A stretch of DNA of 64,000 nt from Maribacter algarum (ex Zhang et al. 2020) (GCF_005885635.1 NZ_VATY01000001.1:62001-126000), one strand, 5' to 3'; positions 34,981-44,849 are shown, counted from the first letter of the stretch. Notes: a model not told the origin generated them from the sequence alone. Numbers and translations: made by a program.

Positions 34981-36078
34981 CTATTCAAATTTCAATTCGT
35001 CTAAATCGTTATGATGTACTTTTTGCTTTATAGTACCTTTTTCTAATACTAAAAACCCAGGATTAGACCTTACAATGGTTTTCAATGTTGTTTCATCGGT
35101 AAAATAAAACTCGAATTCAAGGTCATTATCTTGAATCAATTTCACAGTTTGTGCATTATTCGAAGCAGACATTCCGATTACCTTATACCCCTTCTTCATG
35201 GCAGCATCGGTTGTCCGTTTCACCTCGGCATATCTTGATTCATTGGTTTTTCTCAAATCGTAAGCTATAACCATGACCAATTTCGGTTCTTGTAATAAAG
35301 TTGAAGCAAAGTCTTCACCATCTTGCTCTATTGTAAAATCATGCACTGGTGGTTCATAGCCTTCCTGAATCTCAGTAGTTTTAACATCTATGAACTCACC
35401 GTCTACCTGCGGATAATCCCCATTGGTAACTATAACTTTTTCCTCGCCTCTTACGTTGAACTTCCATGCATATTCAAAAATGGCTTCCGGAGCCCCTTCG
35501 GGAACATTCATTCCATCCTCAATATTCTTTCCTATCTCATAGGGGCGAAAATCAATTACCGGCAAATGGTTCAATACATGATATACATAGAATCCTGAAA
35601 GTACTAAGGCAAAAAATACGATGAGTCGATTGGTTCTTACACTGAAAGCCGGGGCTATGTATTTTCTTCCTATAAACAGGAATATAATAAGTACTAATAG
35701 GACTATGTCTTTTGTAAACGATTCCCAAGGCGTAAGTTTAATTGCATCGCCAAAACAACCACAGTCTGTCACCTTATTGAAATAAGCAGAATAGAAGGTG
35801 AGAAAGGTAAAACCGATAATCATTAACAGCAGGCTCCAAACTGTAAATTTTGTTCTAAAACCGATAAGCAGCATCACTCCCACAAGTACTTCAAAAACAA
35901 CTACTATTATGGATATTGTGAGCGCATGAGGTTCAAAAAATGGGAGGTCTAGAACTCCTTGACTAAAATATTCTTCGAGCTTAAAAGAGAAACCGACTGG
36001 ATCGTTTAGCTTTATAAATCCACTAATAATGAATAAAATACCAACAAAAACTCTACTAAAACCAACTAAATACTTCAT
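34981..36078 (-). CDS. DoxX-family membrane protein (BT_3928 type)
   Basis: 365 residues. The N-terminal about 140 residues form four membrane helices of the DoxX type, starting YLVGFSRVFVGILFIISGFI and with DCGCFGDAIKLTPWES (a CxxC-like pair, possibly redox active). The C-terminal part is soluble and thioredoxin-like in pattern (KLVMVIAYDLRKTNESRYAE, then FYFTDETTLKTIVRSNPGFLVL) but lacks a visible CxxC. It is a Bacteroidota-specific combination of unknown function. It overlaps the DUF1599 gene by 4 bp in the operon leading to tpiA. Confidence 0.85.
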   Translation of the reverse strand: MKYLVGFSRVFVGILFIISGFIKLNDPVGFSFKLEEYFSQGVLDLPFFEPHALTISIIVVVFEVLVGVMLLIGFRTKFTVWSLLLMIIGFTFLTFYSAYFNKVTDCGCFGDAIKLTPWESFTKDIVLLVLIIFLFIGRKYIAPAFSVRTNRLIVFFALVLSGFYVYHVLNHLPVIDFRPYEIGKNIEDGMNVPEGAPEAIFEYAWKFNVRGEEKVIVTNGDYPQVDGEFIDVKTTEIQEGYEPPVHDFTIEQDGEDFASTLLQEPKLVMVIAYDLRKTNESRYAEVKRTTDAAMKKGYKVIGMSASNNAQTVKLIQDNDLEFEFYFTDETTLKTIVRSNPGFLVLEKGTIKQKVHHNDLDELKFE

Positions 36079-36626
36079 GTTTCGGGGTTACTTTCATCCA
36101 AATGAATCATAGCAAACACAGCATAATTTACCATATCTTGGTAGTTCGCTTCAATTCCTTCACTAACTAAGGTTTTACCTTTATTATCCTCAATCTGTTT
36201 TACACGAAGTAATTTCTGCAAAATCAAATCAGTCAAAGAACTAACACGCATGTCACGCCAAGCTTCACCATAGTCATGATTCTTATCTTCCATCAGACCT
36301 TTAGTCTCAGCTACATGTTTATCGTAAAGTTCAAAGGCTTTTTTGTTCAAAATATCAGGTTGTTCTGCTACCCCAAGTTCCAATTGAATCAAGGCCATAA
36401 TCGAATAGTTTATGATTCCGATAAATTCGGAACGTTCACCTTCATCCACTTTTCGCACTTCATTCTGCTGAAGTCCACGAATTCGTTGTGCTTTAATAAA
36501 AATTTGGTCGGTGAGTGAAGGAAGTCTTAGAATTCGCCAAGCACAACCGTAATCGGTCATCTTTTTAAGGAACAGGTCACGACAAACTTTGATGACGTCA
36601 TCGTATTGCTCAGAAGTATGCTGCAT
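36075..36626 (-). CDS. DUF1599 domain-containing protein (two tandem copies)
   Basis: 183 residues from the ATG at 36626 (an in-frame TTG at 36635 would add three residues). Two similar units are visible: MTDYGCAWRILRLPSLTDQI and later NHDYGEAWRDMRVSSLTDLI, each followed by a helix with Arg-Ile (KAQRIRGLQ, LLRVKQIED). This internal duplication is the DUF1599 hallmark. The proposed relation to nucleotide-modification enzymes is unproven. First gene of the operon into the DoxX gene and tpiA, divergent from folP. Confidence 0.9.
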   Translation of the reverse strand: MQHTSEQYDDVIKVCRDLFLKKMTDYGCAWRILRLPSLTDQIFIKAQRIRGLQQNEVRKVDEGERSEFIGIINYSIMALIQLELGVAEQPDILNKKAFELYDKHVAETKGLMEDKNHDYGEAWRDMRVSSLTDLILQKLLRVKQIEDNKGKTLVSEGIEANYQDMVNYAVFAMIHLDESNPET

Positions 36627-36720
36627 GAATATCAATGTAATTTGCGTAAATTTCGTTTAAAATTATGTGAATGTCAAAGTTCATGTGAATTACTTGTCTA
36701 TTCCAAACCAATTGCCAAAA

Positions 36721-36734
36721 CTATATCGATATAG
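36721..36734. promoter_or_regulatory. Perfect 14-bp palindrome before folP
   Basis: CTATATCGATATAG, a perfect palindrome ending 6 bases before the folP ATG at 36741, in the divergent gap with DUF1599. It could be a regulator site or a translation hairpin. No regulator is known for it. Confidence 0.35.
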
Positions 36735-36740
36735 AATCCT

Positions 36741-37580
36741 ATGACCATTAACTGTAAAGGTGAATTAATAGATTTGAACTTGCCCAAAATTATGGGAATT
36801 CTGAATATTACTCCAGATTCTTTTTTTGATGGTGGAAAATACAAAGATGAGAAGTCCATTCTTTTGCAAACCAAAAAAATGCTTGAAGAAGGTGCTACTT
36901 TTATAGATTTGGGTGCTTATAGTTCTAGACCAGGAGCCGAGGTTGTTTCAGAAGAAGAGGAGCTAGCAAGAATATTGCCTATTGTCGAATTGCTTACTAG
37001 GGAATTCCCTCAAATCGTATTATCTATTGATACATTTAGAAGCAACATTGCCTCAAAATGTTTGGAGGCAGGTGCCGCCTTGATCAACGATATTTCTGCA
37101 GGAAGAATCGATCACAAAATGTTGCCTACTATCGTTAAGAACAGAGTTCCCTACATCATGATGCATATGAAAGGTACCCCCCAGACTATGCAACAGGAAA
37201 CGAATTACAAGGAGCTACTTACAGACATCTTATATTACTTTTCAGAAAGAGTTTCGACAGCCAGAGCCTTAGGGATACATGATATTATTGTTGATCCAGG
37301 ATTTGGATTTGCTAAAACCAAAGAACAAAATTTCGAGCTCTTACAGAAGCTGGATTTATTTCAAAGTTTAAACTTGCCGATACTAGCAGGTGTGAGTAGA
37401 AAATCAATGATTTATAAAACTCTAGAGACAAATGCCGAAAATGCTCTAAATGGCACTACTGCTTTAAACATGATAGCATTAAGCAAAGGAGCCAATATTC
37501 TAAGGGTTCACGACGTTAAAGAAGCAGTAGAGTGTGTAAAACTCTATAAAAACCTAAACAATTATGTCCCAAGTTCTTAG
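36741..37580 (+). CDS. folP: Dihydropteroate synthase
   Basis: 279 residues. It joins 4-aminobenzoate to dihydropterin diphosphate in folate synthesis, in the cytoplasm. TIM-barrel motifs: GILNITPDSFFDGG (diphosphate loop), FIDLGAYSSRPGA, INDISAG, YIMMHMKGTP, IIVDPGFGFAKT and AGVSRKSM (Arg-Lys of the pterin pocket). Divergent from the DUF1599 gene, and followed 77 bp on by cdaA, a common Bacteroidota order. Confidence 0.97.
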   Translation: MTINCKGELIDLNLPKIMGILNITPDSFFDGGKYKDEKSILLQTKKMLEEGATFIDLGAYSSRPGAEVVSEEEELARILPIVELLTREFPQIVLSIDTFRSNIASKCLEAGAALINDISAGRIDHKMLPTIVKNRVPYIMMHMKGTPQTMQQETNYKELLTDILYYFSERVSTARALGIHDIIVDPGFGFAKTKEQNFELLQKLDLFQSLNLPILAGVSRKSMIYKTLETNAENALNGTTALNMIALSKGANILRVHDVKEAVECVKLYKNLNNYVPSS

Positions 37581-37657
37581 TTCGTTACTACTATCGATAT
37601 ATTTTAATTTGACTTATTGAAGTCTTATTTCCTAATTTTACCAAAACAGCGACCAAA

Positions 37658-38443
37658 TTGGATTTCCTAAATTTTATTGATCTTAAGATTACCGATCTGA
37701 TTGACATCGTTTTGGTGGCAATACTTCTCTACTATATTTACAAACTGGTTCGCGGTTCTGTAGCTATCAATATTTTCATCGGAATTGTTATCGTTTGGGG
37801 ATTTTGGAAACTTACCGAACTCCTTGGCATGAAGATGATAAGTAGTATGGTTGGTGCCTTCATGCAAGTCGGTTTAATTGCTTTGATAATTGTCTTTCAG
37901 CAAGAGATTCGAAAGTTCTTACTTATGATTGGTTCCACTAATTTTTCAAACAAAAAGAACTTTTTAAAACACTTCAAATTTTTAAAACAAGAAGGACTTT
38001 CTACCAGTATTAATGTTGATGCACTTCTATATGCGTGTCAAAACATGGCTACAACTCGAACAGGTGCTCTCATAGTAATAGAACAAAAACACTCCTTAGA
38101 TTTCGTAAAATCTTCTGGGGATAAGATGTATATCGAAATAACCCAGCCAATTATTGAAAGTATTTTCTATAAAAATAGTCCTCTTCATGATGGGGCCGTG
38201 GTTATCGTGAATAACTACATCGTTGCAACTCGAGTGATTTTACCCGTTTCAAATGAGCGAACCATTCCACTCCACTATGGCCTCCGTCATAGAGCTGCGG
38301 TAAGCATTACTGAAAAAACCGATGCCATAGGATTAGTTGTAAGTGAGGAGACGGGTAATATTTCCTGTATTAAAAATGGCGAGTTTATAACGTTTAAAGA
38401 TTTGACAGAACTATCTGCTATACTCAAGGAAGATCTTATTTAG
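37658..38443 (+). CDS. cdaA: Diadenylate cyclase CdaA
   Basis: 261 residues from a TTG start (no usable ATG upstream of the first helix). It makes the second messenger c-di-AMP from two ATP. Three membrane helices (about 15-85) precede a DAC domain with the key motifs DGA (LHDGAVVIVN) and RHR (LRHRAAVS) and GALIVIEQ. The protein acts at the inner membrane. It sits in the folP-cdaA-DUF3667 plus-strand group. Confidence 0.95.
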   Translation: MDFLNFIDLKITDLIDIVLVAILLYYIYKLVRGSVAINIFIGIVIVWGFWKLTELLGMKMISSMVGAFMQVGLIALIIVFQQEIRKFLLMIGSTNFSNKKNFLKHFKFLKQEGLSTSINVDALLYACQNMATTRTGALIVIEQKHSLDFVKSSGDKMYIEITQPIIESIFYKNSPLHDGAVVIVNNYIVATRVILPVSNERTIPLHYGLRHRAAVSITEKTDAIGLVVSEETGNISCIKNGEFITFKDLTELSAILKEDLI

Positions 38444-38449
38444 ATTTCT

Positions 38450-39217
38450 ATGGAATGTAAAAACTGTGAAAAATCTCTAAGAACAGATTATAGTTTTTGT
38501 TCAAATTGTGGAGCAAAAGTTATTCGTAATCGTCTTACTTTTAAAAATCTTTGGTATGATGTTACCGAGCGTTATTTCAATTTAGACAATACTTTTTTAA
38601 AAACTTTCCTCCATCTATTTACAAAACCGGAAATCGTAATCGATGGGTATATTAAGGGAATTCGAAAAAAGTATTTGAATCCCGTGAGTTATTTGGGAAT
38701 TGCCCTTACCCTTTCTGGGCTCCTATTATTTGTTCTTCGAAAATTTGCGCTGGAAAAAATAGATTTAGACACATTTGGTCAGTCGATGAAAACGGAAACT
38801 ACCAGAAAAATACTAAATGCTTCTCTAGATATCAGCTCCTTTACTTTTTTACTCTATATTCCATTGATTGCAATTGCTGGTTGGCTGATATTCAATAAAA
38901 AAAGTCACAACCTCTCTGAATACTCTGTAACGGGAATATACTCCCTTGCACACTATAGTATAATGACTTTTCCCTTTAGTTTAGCTCTTTGCCTATTGGC
39001 TCCAGAAAACTATCTTTCTTTATCATTTATTTTTATTGCCATTATGGCTGCCTACATTACTTATGTGGTTAATAGAATTCATGGTAAAAACATAGGACTA
39101 TCGCTTGCTTTTATATTGGCATTCGGAGTAGGTTTTATGATGGTAAGTATCTTTTTGAATATTATGTTCCTTCTTACCGGAATAATATCCATTCAAGATT
39201 TAGTGCCTCAAAGATAG
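38450..39217 (+). CDS. DUF3667 membrane protein with zinc ribbon
   Basis: 255 residues. It starts with a zinc-ribbon-like double CxxC (CKNCEKSL ... CSNCGAK), then the DUF3667 segment TFLHLFTKPEIVIDGYIKGI and KYLNPVSYLGIALTLSG, followed by four or five membrane helices. Function unknown. It lies 6 bp after cdaA, so the two are co-transcribed. It converges with the ABC exporter gene (3-bp gap). Confidence 0.88.
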   Translation: MECKNCEKSLRTDYSFCSNCGAKVIRNRLTFKNLWYDVTERYFNLDNTFLKTFLHLFTKPEIVIDGYIKGIRKKYLNPVSYLGIALTLSGLLLFVLRKFALEKIDLDTFGQSMKTETTRKILNASLDISSFTFLLYIPLIAIAGWLIFNKKSHNLSEYSVTGIYSLAHYSIMTFPFSLALCLLAPENYLSLSFIFIAIMAAYITYVVNRIHGKNIGLSLAFILAFGVGFMMVSIFLNIMFLLTGIISIQDLVPQR

Positions 39218-39220
39218 AGG

Positions 39221-40987
39221 TTAGGCTACTTCCTCGGCCATAAACTGAGCTTCATATAAATTGCTATAATACCCACCAGCTTTTAGAAGTTCTTTATGCG
39301 TACCTGTTTCCACAATGTTTCCAGCATCCATAACTATGATTTTATCGGCTTTTTTGATGGTAGCCAATCTGTGGGCAATGATTATTGAAGTACGGCCTTC
39401 AGTGATTTTTTCCGTTGCTCTTTGAATTAGTTGCTCGGAGTAGGTATCTACAGATGAAGTGGCTTCATCTAACACCAGAATACTGGGATTACTTACATAA
39501 GCCCTTAGAAAGGCAATCAGCTGACGCTGACCACTTGAAAGCATAGTGCCTCTTTCTTTCACATTATACTCATATCCGCCTGGAAGACTCGAAATAAATT
39601 CATCTACACCAATTTGCTTGGCTGCTTGTTCAATCATTTCAATTGTTACCGATTCATCTTTCAAGCTGATATTATTGGCAATCGTATCCGCAAAAAGAAA
39701 GACATCTTGAAGTACCACAGCGATATGTTTTCGAAGTGAAGCTAATCTGTAATCTTTGATATCAATTCCATCCACCAAAATAGCTCCTGAGTTTATCTCA
39801 TAAAAGCGGTTTAATAAATTAATAATGGTGGATTTACCCGCACCTGTTGCTCCTACTATGGCAACGGTTTCTCCTGTTTTTACACTAAATGAAATACCAT
39901 GTAAAACTTCTTCGTCTTTAAGGTATCCGAATCGAACCTGGGAAAATTTGATATTCCCTTCCATCTCAGCTTTTTCAACAGTACCCACATCAGGAATATT
40001 ACTTTCGGTATCCAAAATTTTAAAAACCCGATTGGCAGCCACCATTCCCATTTGAAGTGTATTAAACTTGTCCGCTATTTGACGTAAGGGCCTAAACAAC
40101 ATATCAATGAGTAATATAAAGGCGAAAATAGTCCCGAATTCTTCCTCTTCAAGACCCGAAACATTCTGAAGTCCACCATACCAGACAATGAGTCCGACCC
40201 CAATGGAAGAAACAATTTCTGCAATTGGGAAAAAGATAGAGTTATACCAAACCGTTTTCAACCAAGCATTTTGATGTTTTTCATTAATCTCCCTAAATTT
40301 TTCACTTTCAATCTTTTCCCTCGTGAACAATTGCACGATTTTCATACCGGTAATACGTTCTTGAACAAAGGAATTCAGATTAGAAACCTGAGAACGCACT
40401 TCAATAAAAGCGACTTTCATTGCCTTTTGAAAAAGACGGGTTGCATATCCGATTATCGGAAGAATTGCAAAAACTATAAGTGCCAATCGCCAGTTAATCA
40501 CTAGCATCACAGTTGCGGCAACTAGCATTTTTAACAGATCAGCAACAATTACAAAAAATCCTTGGCTGAAAATTTCGCCGATACGTTGCATGTCGGCTAC
40601 AGCTCGGGTCACTAGAACCCCTAAAGCGGAATTATCAAAATACTTCATCCGAAAGCCCAACATGCGCTTGAAGAGATTAATCCGAATATCCTTTATAACA
40701 GATTCACCCAGCCAGTTCGCATAGTAATTAAATAGCAATTGACAGGTAACTTGAGCGAACAAGACAGCAAGCATTGCAAGTGTCAACCATAGCAACTTCT
40801 CTTCATTACTTTTCTTAATGGCATCATCTATGATTTCACGAAGAAGCAACGGCGTTAGAATTGCAAAACCGGAAATTAAGATAGCAGCCAATGCAACACC
40901 ATAAAAGGTTGCTTTATAAGGGCGCGTATGGACTAACAAACGCTTAAACAGACGTTTGTCAAATGCTTTTCCTGAATCGTTATCCAT
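39221..40987 (-). CDS. ABC transporter, fused permease and ATPase (MsbA-like exporter)
   Basis: 588 residues, the usual half-transporter length. An N-terminal six-helix domain (about 20-320, starting LVHTRPYKATFYGVALAAIL) is followed by the nucleotide-binding domain: Walker A VGATGAGKSTI, Q-loop VLQDVFLF, signature LSSGQRQL, Walker B SILVLDEATSSVDT, and H-loop IIAHR. It likely exports lipid or drug-like substrates as a homodimer or heterodimer; the substrate is not evident. It overlaps truA by 8 bp on the same strand. Confidence 0.94.
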   Translation of the reverse strand: MDNDSGKAFDKRLFKRLLVHTRPYKATFYGVALAAILISGFAILTPLLLREIIDDAIKKSNEEKLLWLTLAMLAVLFAQVTCQLLFNYYANWLGESVIKDIRINLFKRMLGFRMKYFDNSALGVLVTRAVADMQRIGEIFSQGFFVIVADLLKMLVAATVMLVINWRLALIVFAILPIIGYATRLFQKAMKVAFIEVRSQVSNLNSFVQERITGMKIVQLFTREKIESEKFREINEKHQNAWLKTVWYNSIFFPIAEIVSSIGVGLIVWYGGLQNVSGLEEEEFGTIFAFILLIDMLFRPLRQIADKFNTLQMGMVAANRVFKILDTESNIPDVGTVEKAEMEGNIKFSQVRFGYLKDEEVLHGISFSVKTGETVAIVGATGAGKSTIINLLNRFYEINSGAILVDGIDIKDYRLASLRKHIAVVLQDVFLFADTIANNISLKDESVTIEMIEQAAKQIGVDEFISSLPGGYEYNVKERGTMLSSGQRQLIAFLRAYVSNPSILVLDEATSSVDTYSEQLIQRATEKITEGRTSIIIAHRLATIKKADKIIVMDAGNIVETGTHKELLKAGGYYSNLYEAQFMAEEVA

Positions 40988-41732
40988 GTTTCGTTGTGAT
41001 GGTATCGGGGTAGATAATACGTGTCAAATATAATCCTTTTGCTGGTACTGAGTAACCCGCTTTGCTCCTGTCTTTGCTATTTATGATTGATTTAACATCA
41101 GCTACTGTAGACTTTCCAGTTCCCACCTCTAAAAGCGTACCGACTATTGCACGAACCATATTCCGAAGGAATCGATTTGCTGTTATCGTGAACACTACTA
41201 TTTTATCTTTTTGAACCCAAGAAGCTTCTTTTATTTCACACAAATAGGTATGCACATCGGTATTCGATTTTGAAAAGCATTCAAAATCTTTGAACTTCAA
41301 TAAAAGGTCCGCTGCCTGATTCATTTTTGAAATATCCAAGGGATGTTTTACGTAGTAAGCCGAATCAGTATAAAACGGATTTTTTTCTTGGCATACCCAA
41401 TATTCATAGGTACGCTCCGAGGCATCAAATCGCGCATGCGCTTCTGGTAAGACTTCGAAAATTTCTTGTACTGCAATATCCTCGGGAAGAAAAGAATTCA
41501 ATTTGTAAATCAAATCTTCGCGGTCTACTATTTCACCTACTTCAAAATGAGCAAACATCTGCTTGGCATGAACTCCAGCATCTGTTCTACCCGCTCCCAT
41601 CAAAGAAACATCAGCTCGCAATAGGGTAGTAAACGCCTTTTCCAAAACCTGCTGAACCGTTATCGCATTTGGTTGGTTTTGCCAACCGTGGTAGGCTTTT
41701 CCGTTATATGAAAATTGGACAAAATATCTCAA
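40980..41732 (-). CDS. truA: tRNA pseudouridine(38-40) synthase
   Basis: 250 residues. It isomerises uridines 38-40 of the tRNA anticodon arm. The catalytic Asp lies in GRTDAGVHA; other signatures are FSYNGKAYHGWQNQP at the start, FVDR-like FEVGEIVDREDL, and the RFLRNMVRAIVGTLLEVG motif near the C-terminus. The start is a TTG at 41732, because no ATG fits before the first strand. Its 3' end overlaps the ABC gene start by 8 bp. Divergent from the phosphodiesterase gene. Confidence 0.96.
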   Translation of the reverse strand: MRYFVQFSYNGKAYHGWQNQPNAITVQQVLEKAFTTLLRADVSLMGAGRTDAGVHAKQMFAHFEVGEIVDREDLIYKLNSFLPEDIAVQEIFEVLPEAHARFDASERTYEYWVCQEKNPFYTDSAYYVKHPLDISKMNQAADLLLKFKDFECFSKSNTDVHTYLCEIKEASWVQKDKIVVFTITANRFLRNMVRAIVGTLLEVGTGKSTVADVKSIINSKDRSKAGYSVPAKGLYLTRIIYPDTITTKHG

Positions 41733-41808
41733 AGGTATTCTCTAGCTTTGCTGCAAAGATAGACGACCCTTCTGAATTCTAAAGTCAGAACCTGCAATTC
41801 CGCCAGAA

Positions 41809-42303
41809 ATGAAAAAAATCTTGTTGCTCTCAGATACCCATTCCCATATGGATGAGAAAATTCTAAAGTATGTCCGTCAGGCGGATGAAGTTTGGCATGC
41901 TGGTGATATCGGTAGTTTGGCCGTAACGGATGCTTTAGCAAAAAACAAACCTCTTCGAGCTGTTTTTGGCAATATTGATAATCATGTAATTCAAAAGGAA
42001 TTCCCTTTGGATAATAGATTTATGTGTGAGGGAGTTGATGTTCTAATGACTCATATTGGCGGTTATCCGCCAAAATATAATGGACGGACCCGGAAGATGG
42101 TGAAAGAAAATCCACCAAAACTTTTTATCTGCGGACATTCTCATATTCTAAAGGTGATGTGGGACAAACCTTTGGGAGTTTTGCATATGAACCCAGGAGC
42201 GTGCGGAAAACATGGTTTTCATCAAGTACGAACCATGTTGCGATTTGTGATTGATGGTGAAGAGATAAAAGATCTGGAGATTGTTGAGTTGGGGAAGCGA
42301 TAA
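41809..42303 (+). CDS. YfcE/MJ0936-type metallophosphoesterase
   Basis: 164 residues, the small calcineurin-like family. Metal-binding motifs: LLLSDTHSH (Asp, His), WHAGDIG (Asp), GNIDN (Asn), THIGG (His) and CGHSHILKV (His, His). It ends with NPGACGKHG, typical of the family. Members hydrolyse phosphodiesters such as cyclic nucleotides or bis-p-nitrophenyl phosphate in vitro; the natural substrate is unknown. It is a single gene, with a bidirectional-like hairpin before the next gene. Confidence 0.93.
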   Translation: MKKILLLSDTHSHMDEKILKYVRQADEVWHAGDIGSLAVTDALAKNKPLRAVFGNIDNHVIQKEFPLDNRFMCEGVDVLMTHIGGYPPKYNGRTRKMVKENPPKLFICGHSHILKVMWDKPLGVLHMNPGACGKHGFHQVRTMLRFVIDGEEIKDLEIVELGKR

Positions 42304-42359
42304 TACAAAAAATCAAATTTTAAGAAGCAATTTCCAACTTACTGGGGAGTGACAAGCAT

Positions 42360-42386
42360 AAAAAACCCGGGAACAACCCCGGGTTT
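42360..42386 (-). terminator. Intrinsic terminator of the DUF4293 gene
   Basis: Perfect stem AAACCCGGG/CCCGGGTTT with a 6-base loop at 42363-42386. On the minus strand it is followed by a run of T (TTTTTT including stem end). It lies 30 bp after the stop of the DUF4293 gene (42416). Confidence 0.85.
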
Positions 42387-42415
42387 CACGCACTAATAAA
42401 ACTAAGATGTTAGGT

Positions 42416-42826
42416 TTAACGCAAGCGATCCACAGATTTTACAAGATCTTCATCCTTCCTTATAGCTCTGTTGGCCAGAACTAAAAAAACGATAGAAAAT
42501 ACAGGAATGAGCATCCCAATACCCTTCTCAGAAACCAAAGTCTCTCCGGATAAGTTTAGCGATCGGTAAACGAAAAATCCTAGTAAAAAAAGATTTAATA
42601 TCATATTCAATCTGTTTACAACAAATTGATTCTTTCTGTTTTTGAATAAGAAAATTGCAATAAGGCCTAGGGCGCCTATACTGTAAAACGCAGTAGCGAC
42701 CAAAATATCATGTTTGGCAAAGAATTCCTCTCCATTGGCGTTTAACCAGAGATAAAGGAAAAATGGCAATACAGTCGCCAAAAGCGCTACAATTACTAGG
42801 TATATGGTCTGTATTCTTTGAATCAT
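42416..42826 (-). CDS. DUF4293 membrane protein
   Basis: 136 residues with four evenly spaced hydrophobic helices, starting MIQRIQTIYLVIVALLATVL, which is the typical DUF4293 opening. The C-terminus is NRAIRKDEDLVKSVDRLR. A Bacteroidota-specific inner-membrane family of unknown function, usually encoded next to rho as here. It is transcribed divergently from rho across 198 bp that must hold both promoters. Confidence 0.9.
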   Translation of the reverse strand: MIQRIQTIYLVIVALLATVLPFFLYLWLNANGEEFFAKHDILVATAFYSIGALGLIAIFLFKNRKNQFVVNRLNMILNLFLLGFFVYRSLNLSGETLVSEKGIGMLIPVFSIVFLVLANRAIRKDEDLVKSVDRLR

Positions 42827-43024
42827 TGTGAATTATTCACCACTCGGACTGCAAAAATACACGTCTTTTTAAAAAATATAGGTGCATTACTAAAAATAAT
42901 TTGTAATATTGTTTCGTTATTAGTTACAACACTTACCAAGAACGGGATATCTTTCCTCTGTAGTACCCAATTAACAATTTACTTCTTGATATTTTTCCAA
43001 AACGTATAATTTATACCATTCTTA

Positions 43025-44635
43025 ATGTTTGAGATTTCAGATTTAAAATCAAAAAAGCTACCTGAGCTTCAGGAAATCGCTAAGGGCCTTAATGTACCCA
43101 AGTACAAAACCCAAAAAAAATTAGACTTAGTTTATCAAATTTTAGACGTGCAAGCTGCTAACCCTAAGGCTGCTGCTGAGATTGCTCCAGTTGCAACGAG
43201 CCCTTCTGAAGAAAAGCCTAAGCCAAAACCAAGATCTCGGGCACGAGTAGTCAAAGAAGAAGAAAAGACAGAATCTCCTGCAGCCGAGAACAATAAAGAA
43301 GAAACTGTGGCTAAAGTTGAAACAAGTGAAACAACGCCACGACCTAGACCGCGACCGCGACCTCAAAATAATAACAACGGTAATCAAAAAAGAGATCAGC
43401 AAAAAAATTCGCAGCACAAAAATCAGCATAACAAAAAACCTCAGCACCAAAAAGGTAGAGAGGATAAGAATAATTTTGATAAAGACTTAAAGAATCGATA
43501 CAAGGAGCCTGAATTTGAATTCGATAGTATTATCGAAAGTGAAGGTGTACTTGATATCATGCAAGATGGTTACGGCTTCTTGCGTTCATCGGATTACAAT
43601 TATTTATCATCGCCTGATGATATTTATGTATCACAATCTCAGATTCGTTTATTCGGCCTAAAAACCGGAGATACCGTTTTAGGAAATGTTCGTCCTCCAA
43701 AAGAAGGTGAAAAGTATTTCCCTTTAATTAAGGTGAATAAGATTAATGGAATCGACCCTCAAATTGTTCGTGACCGTGTTTCCTTTGAACATTTGACACC
43801 TTTATTCCCTGACGAAAGATTCAGATTGGCCGAACGTCAATCTTCTATTTCAACTCGAATAATCGATTTGTTCTCCCCTATTGGGAAGGGCCAAAGAGGT
43901 ATGATTGTCTCTCAACCTAAAACAGGTAAGACGATGTTGTTGAAAGATATTGCCAACGGTATTGCAGCGAACCACCCAGAAGTTTATCAGATTATTCTTT
44001 TGATTGATGAACGTCCTGAAGAAGTTACCGATATGCAGCGTAATGTTCAAGGTGAAGTAGTCGCCTCAACTTTTGACAAGGAAGCGACTGAACATGTGAG
44101 AGTAGCCAATATTGTTCTTGAAAAGGCAAAACGTTTGGTAGAATGTGGTCATGATGTCGTGATTCTCTTGGATTCTATTACAAGACTTGCAAGAGCTTAC
44201 AATACTGTTCAACCTGCCTCTGGTAAGGTATTGAGTGGTGGTGTAGATGCGAATGCCTTGCATAAACCAAAACGTTTCTTCGGAGCCGCCCGTAATATTG
44301 AAGGTGGTGGATCTTTATCGATTATTGCTACTGCTCTTACTGATACAGGTTCGAAAATGGACGAAGTTATCTTCGAGGAATTTAAAGGTACGGGTAATAT
44401 GGAACTTCAATTGGATCGTAAGATTGCCAATAGAAGAATTTTCCCAGCTATCGACCTAACCTCTTCTAGCACACGAAGAGATGATTTGCTATTAGACAAA
44501 GATATCATTCAGCGTATGTGGATTATGCGTAAATATCTTGCGGACATGAATCCTGTAGAAGCTATGGAATTTATTGAGCAACGTTTCAAGCAAACCAAGA
44601 ACAATGAAGAGTTTTTGATGACAATGAATCAATAA
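43025..44635 (+). CDS. rho: Transcription termination factor Rho (extended N-terminus)
   Basis: 536 residues, longer than the about 420 of E. coli, with a disordered Lys/Arg/Asn/Gln-rich insertion at about 55-160 ([25 protein letters not shown]) typical of Bacteroidota. Order: Rho N-helical domain (1-45), insertion, cold-shock-like RNA-binding domain (about 165-250, [13 protein letters not shown]), then the ATPase with Walker A QPKTGKT near residue 300 and Walker [15 protein letters not shown]. Hexameric RNA helicase that terminates transcription. Followed by two terminator-like hairpins. Confidence 0.97.
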   Translation: MFEISDLKSKKLPELQEIAKGLNVPKYKTQKKLDLVYQILDVQAANPKAAAEIAPVATSPSEEKPKPKPRSRARVVKEEEKTESPAAENNKEETVAKVETSETTPRPRPRPRPQNNNNGNQKRDQQKNSQHKNQHNKKPQHQKGREDKNNFDKDLKNRYKEPEFEFDSIIESEGVLDIMQDGYGFLRSSDYNYLSSPDDIYVSQSQIRLFGLKTGDTVLGNVRPPKEGEKYFPLIKVNKINGIDPQIVRDRVSFEHLTPLFPDERFRLAERQSSISTRIIDLFSPIGKGQRGMIVSQPKTGKTMLLKDIANGIAANHPEVYQIILLIDERPEEVTDMQRNVQGEVVASTFDKEATEHVRVANIVLEKAKRLVECGHDVVILLDSITRLARAYNTVQPASGKVLSGGVDANALHKPKRFFGAARNIEGGGSLSIIATALTDTGSKMDEVIFEEFKGTGNMELQLDRKIANRRIFPAIDLTSSSTRRDDLLLDKDIIQRMWIMRKYLADMNPVEAMEFIEQRFKQTKNNEEFLMTMNQ

Positions 44636-44662
44636 TTGCCTTAGCGGCAAATCACAAAATAT

Positions 44663-44711
44663 AAATCCTAAATTCCATAGCCTTTATAAGACCTGGGAGT
44701 TTGGGATTTTT
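44663..44711 (+). terminator. Intrinsic terminator after rho
   Basis: A 14-bp stem with two G-U pairs (AAATCCTAAATTCC against GGGAGTTTGGGATTT, arms 44663-44676 and 44696-44709) and a loop of 19 bases, ending in TTTTT. It lies about 28 bp after the rho stop. Confidence 0.6.
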
Positions 44712-44784
44712 CATGCGCTATATTTTTCCTTTTCAATATTCTTTCTTTTTTTTTCTGATTCCTCGTATTTTAAAATATCTTTAA

Positions 44785-44817
44785 GGAGGCAAAGAAGCTT
44801 TCTCCCCCATTTTTTTT
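44785..44817 (+). terminator. Second terminator-like hairpin before the next gene
   Basis: GGAG-(GC bulge)-AAAG-AAG-CTTT-CTCC followed by CCCA and eight T. It is 33 bp before the lipoprotein start at 44850, so it may be the last terminator of the rho transcript or an attenuator of the lipoprotein. Confidence 0.4.
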
Positions 44818-44849
44818 GCAAGAACAACAACCATTAAAACACTTATGTC

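Noticed and set aside
43142-43450. Minus-strand Arg/Phe/Ser-rich open frame in rho
   Set aside because: Shadow of the Lys/Arg-rich insertion of Rho.
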